Source: Rhodopseudomonas palustris
GTDB lineage: Bacteria; Pseudomonadota; Alphaproteobacteria; Rhizobiales; Xanthobacteraceae
Length of the DNA stretch: 64,000 nt
Reading direction: 5' to 3'
Assembly: GCF_003226555.1 (NCBI RefSeq)
Contig: NZ_QKQS01000023.1
Span: 625,263 to 689,262 of the forward strand
Below the pieces are notes generated by a model, which saw only the letters and a program-made list of their open reading frames with translations, had not been told where the DNA came from and searched no databases. Positions 37,249 through 45,071 of this stretch are shown one piece after another (position 1 is the stretch's first letter; every line of letters starts with the position of its first letter). The position numbers were made by a program, and so were the translations under genes.

Positions 37249-39013
37249 GGTCCACCACGTACTTGATCGCTCCCGCGATGTAGACCGGAGGCGCGAGACC
37301 CCCGGTCATCTTGGCCAACTTCGCGCTGAGACGGCCCTTGCCGATGTCGGCGATCATCGCCAGGAGTTGTACGGCATCGACCGGTACACCGTTTCTCCAA
37401 GCCTTCAGACGACTGGTCCTCGTCGAGCCGAAGCCTTGCGCTTCCAGTATGTCCAGCAGCGGATTTCTCAGCGTCAGCGTGTTGGCGACCGAGACTTCGA
37501 ACGTATGATCGTTGAGGAAGACGCCGAACGTGGCGAATGCGCTGCCGAAGCCGGCGAAGTCCATGGCTTCCCATTGCTGCCACTGCGCCGGCGCAACCGC
37601 CGCGGCGTAGCCGGACTGAATGTAGTCCCGATAGATGTCGAGGGTGCGCCTGCGGCCAAGTGCCGAGCCGTCGATCTGCGGATCCCAGTCCGTCACGATC
37701 GAAAACGGAAGATTGAGGGCGGCGGCGAGTTTGACGTAAGGGCGGAAATTGGTCCCCGCGACGTTGCACACCGTGATGCCGAGATCGTCCAGCGAGTACC
37801 CCATCGACTTCGCGAAGACAGGCAACAGCGCCTCTTCCGCGTCGCCTTCGACGAATATGACGCCGCGGGAGAACAGGAGTTCAGCACGCGTGGCATCGAG
37901 GTAGTTCTCCAGGTCGTCGAGTTCGTCGGGCGTCACCGGCAGTTCCGCGAGCGATCGGGCGTAGGTCGAAGTCCTGTCCGTCTTCAGCAGGATGATCGAG
38001 CGCAAAGGTGCGACCGCGGCCAGGGTCGGGGAATGACTGGTGACGATCAGGGACTGCGTCGCGTCGTTGTTTTCGAACAGCTTCTTGAAGACGGACCTCT
38101 GCAGCTGCGGGTGGAGATGGGCTTCGGGTTCTTCGATGCAGAGCAGCGAGAAATTCCTCTCGTTCTTCCGTCGTCGCCAGGCGAACTCCGCCAGCTTGAG
38201 CGCGATGAGCGCGACGTTGGCCGATCCGAGACTGGCTTCCGAGATGCCGCGTTTGCCTCCGTCGATGAACATGGCAATCGCCCTGAACAGGCGTAGCGGG
38301 TCCGTCGGCGCGAAACGCAGCCGGGCGTCGATATCGGCCTTGCCGGCCAGTTGGAGGATGTCGGCCCTGAGCGCGTTCTCGAGCGTCCTGATCGCCGGAA
38401 GAGTCTCGAGCGTGGTGGTCGCCGCCGCGAGCTCGGCCGAGACCTTGGAGATATCGACCGGATCGATGGCCGCGACGGCTTCCTCGAGGAGATGTCGCAG
38501 CGGGGAGCTGCGCCACGATCCGAGCTGCCCTTCCGCGTCGCGCAGCGCGTCCAGTACGTCGATCGCGATGCGGCGCCGCACCTTTCCGGGAATGCCGCGG
38601 TTTTCGTCGCCGCCGCCGTAGAGTAGGAATTCGCAATCCGCGCTCGTCCGGACCGGACCGGCCACGTCGGCCTTCTTACGGTAGAGATAGGTCAACCGGG
38701 CGACCAGCGGATTTGTAGGCGTCCTGAAATCGGTGAGCAGCGCGTTCAAGGCCGGGTCGGCGCCGAAGTCCGATATGTCCAGGGACACCTCGATGGGCTG
38801 ATCGTAGTTCGGCGGATTGGCGTCGAAGAAGTCAGACAGCCGCAGCTGCCGCGCGGCATCCGGCAACATCGGGTCGAGGATCAGCTGGATCGCGAAGAGA
38901 AGGTTGCTCTTGCCGATCGCGTTCTCTCCGAGGAGGACGCCATTGCCCGACAATGCGATGTCCAGCTCCCTGAAATTTCTGAAATTCCGTACACTTAGCT
39001 TGCTCAGGCGCAT
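37238..39013 (-). CDS. gajA: Gabija endonuclease GajA (OLD family, ATPase-TOPRIM)
   Basis: A 591-residue OLD-family nuclease. The N-terminal ABC-type ATPase has LLGENAIGKSNLLFA (residues 28-42) and the signature and Walker B region around ISEASLGSANVALIALKLAEF and LLCIEEPEAHLHPQLQ. The C-terminal TOPRIM domain has FVEGDAEEALLP (metal-binding Glu) and VTDWDPQID (Asp pair). OLD plus UvrD genes in this order define the Gabija anti-phage system. GAGGA lies just before the ATG at 39013; upstream frame extension looks non-coding. Confidence 0.92.
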   Translation of the reverse strand: MRLSKLSVRNFRNFRELDIALSGNGVLLGENAIGKSNLLFAIQLILDPMLPDAARQLRLSDFFDANPPNYDQPIEVSLDISDFGADPALNALLTDFRTPTNPLVARLTYLYRKKADVAGPVRTSADCEFLLYGGGDENRGIPGKVRRRIAIDVLDALRDAEGQLGSWRSSPLRHLLEEAVAAIDPVDISKVSAELAAATTTLETLPAIRTLENALRADILQLAGKADIDARLRFAPTDPLRLFRAIAMFIDGGKRGISEASLGSANVALIALKLAEFAWRRRKNERNFSLLCIEEPEAHLHPQLQRSVFKKLFENNDATQSLIVTSHSPTLAAVAPLRSIILLKTDRTSTYARSLAELPVTPDELDDLENYLDATRAELLFSRGVIFVEGDAEEALLPVFAKSMGYSLDDLGITVCNVAGTNFRPYVKLAAALNLPFSIVTDWDPQIDGSALGRRRTLDIYRDYIQSGYAAAVAPAQWQQWEAMDFAGFGSAFATFGVFLNDHTFEVSVANTLTLRNPLLDILEAQGFGSTRTSRLKAWRNGVPVDAVQLLAMIADIGKGRLSAKLAKMTGGLAPPVYIAGAIKYVVDRVQ

Positions 39014-39343
39014 CGCTTCCTCGTCCCCTGGTTGTGGAGGAACATAGGGCGACGACTCGGACCTTGGAACAGGCTTTTCGGCGCCCAGTGCCGGCGCCGA
39101 TCTACCGACCTGATCAAAGGGTTCGGGATTGCGCCTACGAACGGGAACGAACTCGCGCGCGCGAAAGCGGACCAACGAATCACCATCAATGCCAATCGAC
39201 CGGAGGACGCCACTAATCGACTAGCTCGTCGCCGGTTCGCCCGTCACATCAGGCGCCACGTCAGAATGCCGAAGTCCGGGCCAGTGCCACGAAGGCCTTC
39301 GGCGCCGCCAGTAAAGCCGATACCGCTCGATCTCAATCTGAGT
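39014..39343. other. Intergenic stretch upstream of gajA
   Basis: About 330 bases between the XRE gene and gajA, both leftward. It probably contains the gajAB promoter. No gene, repeat or strong hairpin is seen. Confidence 0.5.
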
Positions 39344-39646
39344 TCACTCCGGCCGGCCGCCGGCGCGTTCGACCTGGCCGCGTGATCGGGGCGTAGGCTT
39401 GGCCTCGAAGAGGTCAGCCAGTTGGACGCCGAGCGCGCCTGCGATCGCTTCTAGCATGAGAACTGTCGGATTCGACCTCCTGTTCTCGATCAGCGAGATG
39501 ACGCCCTGCTCGACTTCCAGAGCCGCTGCGAGTTGATCCTGCGACCAGCCTTTGGCCAGCCGCAGCCGACGGAGATTCGTCGCGAGAAGTTCGACGGCAG
39601 TCGACTCCCGCTGAGGAAAACGACGTCCGAATCCAGTCTGGGCCAT
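39344..39646 (-). CDS. XRE-family transcriptional regulator
   Basis: A 100-residue regulator with a single helix-turn-helix (LLATNLRRLRLAKGWSQDQLAAALEVEQGVISLIENRRSNPTVLMLEAIAGAL) and a basic C-terminal tail. It lies upstream of gajAB on the same strand and divergent from a membrane protein gene, with a perfect palindrome in the shared promoter. It is likely an autoregulator and may also set the level of neighbouring defence genes. The start is taken at the ATG at 39646; a TTG at 39673 is the alternative. Confidence 0.85.
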   Translation of the reverse strand: MAQTGFGRRFPQRESTAVELLATNLRRLRLAKGWSQDQLAAALEVEQGVISLIENRRSNPTVLMLEAIAGALGVQLADLFEAKPTPRSRGQVERAGGRPE

Positions 39647-39680
39647 GGACCGGACGGTCCGGATTTCCTCCAAAAGTAGC

Positions 39681-39698
39681 TATGTGATTTATCACATA
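39681..39698. promoter_or_regulatory. Perfect palindrome, candidate XRE operator
   Basis: TATGTGAT-TT-ATCACATA, 8-bp perfect arms with a 2-bp spacer, lies 35 bases upstream of the XRE start and 50 bases upstream of the divergent gene. It is a good candidate for the binding site of the adjacent regulator. Confidence 0.7.
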
Positions 39699-39747
39699 TT
39701 TTACGGCTGGCCCCTTACGCTCTCCTCCGCCAATCCAGGAGGATCAC

Positions 39748-40284
39748 ATGGGACTGTACGCGCTTGAGGGCACCATCACGCAATTCGGCCAGTGCCAAGT
39801 CGACAACGATCTCGTCGTCTACGCCTACATCGAAGTGGTCGACGCCGCCGGTCTGCGAACGCTGATCAAGAAGGTCGCGGTCGGCGTCGACGTCCAGGCG
39901 CTCATCGAACCGGGGATGGAGGGGACCTTTTTCATCGACGAGTTCTTCGTGGTCGGCCGCCGCATCCTCAGCCAATTGTGGGGCGTTTCCACGACCGAAC
40001 GCGATGTCATCGATAGCGCGAACCTTCGAACGATGCTGGCAGCCTCCAACATGTTCAGGGGGATCGTCTTCACCCCGCTTATGGGATTGGGTATCCCGTA
40101 CCTGCTTGCCGGTATCGGGCAGTGCTGGTCACTGATCGACGGTTCGGGCAACCGCAGGCGTTATTTTGACAAGGCCATCAACGGCGACGTCGGAAGTCGA
40201 CCGGGGCCGCCCCTGCCGGAGCGTTTGGGGCTGGCTCTGGGAAGGGCCGTTGCCGACCTGACCCGCAGACATGCGGGCAGCTAG
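39748..40284 (+). CDS. Hypothetical protein with one or two membrane-like segments
   Basis: A 178-residue protein preceded by AGGAGG at a good distance. The first 75 residues look like a beta-rich soluble domain (LYALEGTITQFGQCQVDNDLVVYAYIEVVD). A hydrophobic segment follows (FRGIVFTPLMGLGIPYLLAGIG), then a charged C terminus. No family is recognised. It is divergent from the XRE regulator and shares its palindromic promoter, so it is probably controlled by it. Confidence 0.6.
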   Translation: MGLYALEGTITQFGQCQVDNDLVVYAYIEVVDAAGLRTLIKKVAVGVDVQALIEPGMEGTFFIDEFFVVGRRILSQLWGVSTTERDVIDSANLRTMLAASNMFRGIVFTPLMGLGIPYLLAGIGQCWSLIDGSGNRRRYFDKAINGDVGSRPGPPLPERLGLALGRAVADLTRRHAGS

Positions 40285-40557
40285 ATCAATCGAGCTGTGG
40301 GCGCACGTCCGATCCTGTGGAGGCCCTGGCGGACGACACTGCGCCTTAGCTCAGTGAATAAAGCACCAAATCGAGAACACCCCAATTAATAAGGACTTCC
40401 GAAATGGCTTCGGGACTTTCTCGGGACTTACGAGCTCCTTCGGGCCCTCTCCAAAGCACCTTTTGTCAACCCTCCTTCCAGACAGTCTTCCCGCGTTAGG
40501 AAGGCAAAAAGCATCCCGTTGCAACCTCGGGGTAGGGGTCCCCGGGACGATTGATCG

Positions 40558-41526
40558 ATGGCACGACAAGGAAAACTCGAACTGAGACAAGCTGTTTTCG
40601 CCGCAGCCGATCAGATCGCACTGGAAAGGGGCTTAGCGGCCGTTGGAGTGGACAGCGTGTTTGCGGAGACCGGCGGTGGGCGCCAAGCGGTGGAAGAGTT
40701 CGTCAAGGCCTGGAAGGCTCGTCAGCAGGTGCGCGCCGAGGAGATGCCGGACAGCATCCGGCTTATGGCGAAACGCATCGCTGAAGAGGCCTGGATATTG
40801 GCGGCCATCGCTCACGGCAGTCTCCGCTCAGGCACCGATGCTCCTGGATTCGAGGGTCCCGATCGCCAGGTTGATGAGGAGCGAAGGTTCAGCTCGCCGA
40901 ACGACGGAGGGCGGAGGCGATCGGTAAAGCCAAAGGTCTCATCTCATCAAACTGGCAAGGGTGAGTTTGATCGGCTTCTTCAGCCCAAAACTTGGCAGGG
41001 CGTCATGAATCCCAGGTTCGCGGAGGCGGTGTCGCACGCGCTGGCAAAGGCCGCTCGGCCTCTGTACGCGCGTGAACTCGAAAGTTGCAGCTATCCACCC
41101 TCCCGGCTCGATAGATTCGATGCAGCTAAACCTGGAAGGGCGATTATGAAGGCCTTGGACGGAGCGGCGCTCGTCCGCCTGAAGCCCGGCACGTTATGGT
41201 TCGAAGGTGCTGAGGTTCCGGAGCGCCCGAAGCGCAAACCTAAATACACATCGGTTGGAACGGACCTATCCAAGCGCCGACGACTGGCGCCCGATTTGAT
41301 CGAGCAGGCAGTCCAATATATCCGACGAACCTCATCGACGGTAAGGTTTGTCGAAATTTGGGATCACGTGAATCCACCGGAAGGCTTCTCCAAGTCGTGG
41401 CTGCGGCATGCTCTGCACCTCCTGAGCAAGGAGGAAGACGCGCGCATACTTCGGCCAGATGATGGTCTATATCGCCGGACCGAGCCTACACGTAAGCCTC
41501 CTCTCGCACCTAAGGGAGATAAGTAG
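40558..41526 (+). CDS. KfrA-like DNA-binding protein
   Basis: A 322-residue protein. The N-terminal 60 residues match the pattern of KfrA-type N-terminal DNA-binding domains found in plasmid stability loci (LRQAVFAAADQIALERGLAAVGVDSVF, then GGGRQAVEEFVKAWKA). The middle is low in complexity and charged. The C-terminal half has two winged-helix-like segments (RFAEAVSHALAKAARPLYARELES and IRFVEIWDHVNPPEGFSKSWLRHALHLL type patterns). KfrA in plasmids is a coiled-coil regulator of partition; the long coiled coil is missing here. Role in the island is unknown. Confidence 0.55.
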   Translation: MARQGKLELRQAVFAAADQIALERGLAAVGVDSVFAETGGGRQAVEEFVKAWKARQQVRAEEMPDSIRLMAKRIAEEAWILAAIAHGSLRSGTDAPGFEGPDRQVDEERRFSSPNDGGRRRSVKPKVSSHQTGKGEFDRLLQPKTWQGVMNPRFAEAVSHALAKAARPLYARELESCSYPPSRLDRFDAAKPGRAIMKALDGAALVRLKPGTLWFEGAEVPERPKRKPKYTSVGTDLSKRRRLAPDLIEQAVQYIRRTSSTVRFVEIWDHVNPPEGFSKSWLRHALHLLSKEEDARILRPDDGLYRRTEPTRKPPLAPKGDK

Positions 41527-41623
41527 ATGATCGGGGTGAGCGACGAAGCGTAGTCGTTGCCGGCTTCGGTGGCGGCGGGAGGGAACACCCCGCCGACCCA
41601 TTCTGGGTATTTCCAAATTCCGT

Positions 41624-42448
41624 TTACTGGGGCAGCTGACGGCGGCTGTTTGACACCGCGTTGCCGAAGTCCTGTGCCGCGTGCGAGCTGATCGCCAGAT
41701 TGGGGCTGTTGGCGCTAAACGTGGGGCCAAACGTGAGCAGCAGATCGTGCGTCCGAATGCGTCCTGCCCCTACTAGAGGCAAGCCACCGTTACCCGTTGT
41801 GACGCGGACTAGCTTCCAAGCCGGCGTCACAGTCCCACTGGTCGTCACCACAAATTTGATGTGGTAGGATAGGAAATCTTCCTTAAAGATCGAGTCCTTT
41901 TTGTTCCCGCCGGAAGAAGGTAAGTAATACCGGCTCCTGAGGGCATTCTCGAGCCAATCTGATATCCCAAGGTCGCTAAGGAGGAGAGAACTCGCTCTAG
42001 CGTTAGAGCTGGAGCACGGGCTACTACTTGCCCCCTTAAGCTTATCTAACGCCCAGTAGTTGCCGAATTTGCTTTCCCTCGTCGCCTGCGAAGATAGCAC
42101 GGCCCCTGCACCGATTGTGAACGTTGGCGACGACAGGTAGGTCGCCCCAGGATTCAGTGCCCCCGACTCGTCAACCTGTAGGTCCAGCGTTGTCTGAACC
42201 GCCCACCCCCCGGGGAGGACGCCGGCTTTTCTGCTTGCGACGACCGCATCGACGATGTCGCAGTACACTTTACTCTTGATAGCGAACTCGAACGCCCCGC
42301 CGGCCGAAAAGTCCGAGTTGACCGGCGTCCCCTCACCGTACTCCTGAATCGGTGGAACGTACGTGCCGCAGCCCGCTACCGAGACGATTGCAGCGGCCGC
42401 GGCCACCGATCGCGTTATCACCTGAAGATGTCGAAGTATTCGGGGCAT
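41624..42448 (-). CDS. Putative lipoprotein
   Basis: A 274-residue exported protein. The signal ends in a lipobox (IVSVAGCGTY), so the mature protein should be lipid-anchored at Cys. The body is rich in Ser, Thr and Gly with beta-strand patterns and has no recognised domain. The start at 42448 gives a normal lipoprotein signal; an upstream start would add 22 unlikely residues. It overlaps the small secreted gene upstream by 31 bases and is the last gene of the secreted-protein cluster. Confidence 0.65.
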   Translation of the reverse strand: MPRILRHLQVITRSVAAAAAIVSVAGCGTYVPPIQEYGEGTPVNSDFSAGGAFEFAIKSKVYCDIVDAVVASRKAGVLPGGWAVQTTLDLQVDESGALNPGATYLSSPTFTIGAGAVLSSQATRESKFGNYWALDKLKGASSSPCSSSNARASSLLLSDLGISDWLENALRSRYYLPSSGGNKKDSIFKEDFLSYHIKFVVTTSGTVTPAWKLVRVTTGNGGLPLVGAGRIRTHDLLLTFGPTFSANSPNLAISSHAAQDFGNAVSNSRRQLPQ

Positions 42449-42678
42449 TGAAAATTGCACACCTTTTTGCCGTCCCGCATGGTGGCGTGTGCTCTGCAAT
42501 GGCTGGCCGGGCACTTGACTGGTTGCGCGGGATTTCCCAAGGGATCTACGAGTACGTCGCAGCGAGCGATCAATGCGGTCGGGCAGACGATAAGTTTTTC
42601 GCGTTGGCTAGGACTCTGGGCGTCCGCCGCCGACGAAAGAAGCATAACTGTGAAGATTGTCAGAGCTCGAAAAAACAT
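42418..42678 (-). CDS. Small secreted cysteine-rich protein
   Basis: An 86-residue protein with a clear Sec signal (FFRALTIFTVMLLSSAADAQ). The mature part of about 65 residues holds six cysteines (CPTALIARC, KCPASHC, VCNFQC), likely three disulfides. No family is recognised. It lies in the leftward cluster between the putative protease and the lipoprotein, overlapping the latter. Confidence 0.6.
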   Translation of the reverse strand: MFFRALTIFTVMLLSSAADAQSPSQREKLIVCPTALIARCDVLVDPLGNPAQPVKCPASHCRAHATMRDGKKVCNFQCPEYFDIFR

Positions 42679-42795
42679 TCTGCGCCATGAGTTAAATAAT
42701 AATTTCGTAAGTCTAAATTACCTGTTTCTGCGCTACAATACGCGGCCGTCGCTTCCTTCAAATATCTTCAGCCTGTTGCCAGGATGTCACGGAGG

Positions 42796-43710
42796 CTATT
42801 TGACGCTATTTTGTCGACAGCGCTCGAAGTCGACAACTAGCTGATGCGACGTCGGTGTGTCGGTAATGATATCGTTGACCGTCAGTATTCGAAGTTCGAA
42901 ATTCGGATGACTGACGCCTCTGTCCGCGAAAAGGTCCTTCGCGCATAGGGTCGAGCCGCCGAAGCTACCAATCACGCGGATGCCGGCGAGATTGAATGAA
43001 ACCTTTGAGAGTGCCAATTCGATTTCCATAGCACTTAAGAATGCGTCAATTCGCGTCCTATCTTTGCCGGCGGCGATTAATGCCTTTGCCGCGAACTCGT
43101 CTGCGGCACGCTCTCTAGCTTTGACCTCATTGTCATCGAAGTTAAGGTCTGGCGACTCCCTGTCCATGTAGCCAGGATGGCCTTCTTGTTGGTGACCCAC
43201 TTCGTGTAGGAGCATGAAGGCAAGTAAGTGGGAGGCGTCGATCTTCGAAGTCATCTCCGAGTCCTGCGCGTAACGAGACACCTTCGTCCGGAACGCTTCC
43301 GCCTGAACGAAGATGCAGCGGCAAGACCGAAATCGCACCTGAATGACGAACGGCTGCGGCGTGACGGCGATGAGGAACAACTTGATCGCGCTTGGCGTCG
43401 ATGCGCCGTTTCCTTCAACTTCCCACGACTGCTGGAGCCTGAACGACGAGGACGCTGAAAGCACCGCGTTTGCCGCCGTGGATGCGCTCTCCAAAAGCGA
43501 CCGCCCCTCGACGCTATGCCGGTATCCGCTGACCTCGACCGGATCAGAACTCTGCGCCGCCTGGGCATGCACTCCGATTGTGATCGCAATCGCCGTACCA
43601 AGGAAAATATGCGATTCATCCCGCCCCCAGGCCGGGCCGCAGCGTCTCCTGTTGCTGCCTTGCCGCTCACGCGCCCTAGCACCAAGGTATGCAAACTCGG
43701 TGATTTCCAA
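42796..43710 (-). CDS. Putative secreted zinc metalloprotease (HExxH)
   Basis: A 304-residue protein with the zinc motif LLHEVGHQQEGH (His169, Glu170, His173) and a downstream Glu-rich helix (KARERAADEFAAKAL, about 198-212) that can give the third ligand as in gluzincins. A signal-like hydrophobic segment (HIFLGTAIAITIGVHAQAAQ) lies at residues 34-53, far from the start. An ATG in the neighbouring frame (43694) begins MNRIF, so a single-base change near there may have shifted the N terminus. It overlaps the upstream Cys-repeat gene by 35 bases. Confidence 0.6.
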   Translation of the reverse strand: MEITEFAYLGARARERQGSNRRRCGPAWGRDESHIFLGTAIAITIGVHAQAAQSSDPVEVSGYRHSVEGRSLLESASTAANAVLSASSSFRLQQSWEVEGNGASTPSAIKLFLIAVTPQPFVIQVRFRSCRCIFVQAEAFRTKVSRYAQDSEMTSKIDASHLLAFMLLHEVGHQQEGHPGYMDRESPDLNFDDNEVKARERAADEFAAKALIAAGKDRTRIDAFLSAMEIELALSKVSFNLAGIRVIGSFGGSTLCAKDLFADRGVSHPNFELRILTVNDIITDTPTSHQLVVDFERCRQNSVK

Positions 43711-44887
43711 TCTTGCCTACTTCTATCGGCGGCGGGGACGGAACGTTGCGAAGCACGACGTTGGGTAGCGAATTTGGACCACCCAGAAGTTGATTAGGAC
43801 GGTTGAGCACAGAATTGGCCCCCCCTAATACTTGTACTGGATCGCGGATCACTGAATTCGGCCCGCCGGCGAGCCCCGCGACGTTTCGGATCACGAAACC
43901 TTTTCTTCCGAAAAGGTCGTTGTTGTCGCCGAAGCATCCACGGCTGCCGCCGATTCCATGTTCAGCGCACTTGGTCAACTCCCGGACAGTCAACCGAGAC
44001 GCTGCGCATCCGGCGGCCACGTAAGGTTGACCTCCGCCCGACGCGACGCATTGGACCGCTATTTGCTGCTCGGGGTTGAGGTGCAAGTTCAGAAATTTGT
44101 TGGCGGCGCAGGAGCCAAATCCTTGGACATCACCTTGCGATTCCACAGCGCAGTCAACGGCCGCCTTTCCTTCGGGCGACATACTATTGCCGAAGAGAGT
44201 ACGAGCCGCACATCCGGCAAATCGGCCGCTTGCCACATCCCCGCCTTCGGCGCAAGTTAGCAGCCTACGCTGCTGCGGGGTTAACCTGTCTCCGATCAAC
44301 CCATTAGCGATGCAGCCGGCGAAACTATCTGCGTCGTCGGAATTTTGGGCAGCGCAATTGATCGCCCTCAACTGGTTCGTGGTCAGTCTGGATCCGAGAA
44401 GACCCCTGCCGGCGCAATTGGCGAGATTTTCCTGATTGCCGTTGGCGCTCTCGACACAGCTAAGAAGCATCGCGCTGTCGCGGTCGAGAGCAATCGCGCC
44501 TCGCGTGCATACCAGGAATTTCTCGATGTCCGGCTGCTGAGCTTGTCCAGTTAGTTGAGCGCACTGCAGCGCACCCGCCACTGCATCCGATGATACTGCG
44601 GCGCTCAAGGCCGGGATGTTTTCTATCGAGGGTGTCGACCCGTCCACAGGGACCGGCACCATCACAGATGGTGGTGGACCGGCTGGATGGCTACCCGGCT
44701 GAAGTCCGCTGTGGGTGGCTATCCATTGCGCCACAAGGGGACAGGGCCCTGCCCCAAGCGGGCCGGCACAGATGGGCCCCTGCACCGGATCAACCCAAAG
44801 AACTTGAAGCATCTGGGCCGATGCGAAGCGAGAAATAGTAATGACCGCCAAAATGACGAGGAAAAAATAATTGCTTAGTAGGCGCAT
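43676..44887 (-). CDS. Secreted cysteine-repeat protein
   Basis: A 403-residue protein with a Sec signal (YFFLVILAVITISRFASAQ). Residues 107-305 consist of about six 34-residue repeats, each with two cysteines spaced 13-18 apart (patterns such as LLSC...NCAGRGLLGSRLT, AINC...GCIANGLIGDRLT, LLTC...GCAARTLFGNSMS). Residues 341-377 hold three 14-residue repeats beginning GGPNS or GGANS. The last residues are CIPWC. It is the first gene of the leftward secreted cluster. No family is recognised; a disulfide-rich helical repeat rod or solenoid is a reasonable guess. Confidence 0.65.
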   Translation of the reverse strand: MRLLSNYFFLVILAVITISRFASAQMLQVLWVDPVQGPICAGPLGAGPCPLVAQWIATHSGLQPGSHPAGPPPSVMVPVPVDGSTPSIENIPALSAAVSSDAVAGALQCAQLTGQAQQPDIEKFLVCTRGAIALDRDSAMLLSCVESANGNQENLANCAGRGLLGSRLTTNQLRAINCAAQNSDDADSFAGCIANGLIGDRLTPQQRRLLTCAEGGDVASGRFAGCAARTLFGNSMSPEGKAAVDCAVESQGDVQGFGSCAANKFLNLHLNPEQQIAVQCVASGGGQPYVAAGCAASRLTVRELTKCAEHGIGGSRGCFGDNNDLFGRKGFVIRNVAGLAGGPNSVIRDPVQVLGGANSVLNRPNQLLGGPNSLPNVVLRNVPSPPPIEVGKIGNHRVCIPWC

Positions 44888-45071
44888 GCGAAGCCCCCAA
44901 AAAGGACGCCGCGACGGGTTAGGTCCGAAAATTTACGGTCAGAACAGACCTAAGATGTGGTGAATTCGTCTTTATGTCAACTTCGTTGAACTTTGCTCGC
45001 CCCTCGGAGTACGCGCGCCTTCCTCGCGCTCGGCTCCGCAAACGATCGGCGTAAATGTATCCCCGACAGCG

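Noticed and set aside
40341-40400. tRNA-like start (GCGCCTTAGCTCAGT)
   Set aside because: The D-arm does not close and no anticodon or T-arm follows, so it is not a tRNA. It might be a fragment but there is no further support.
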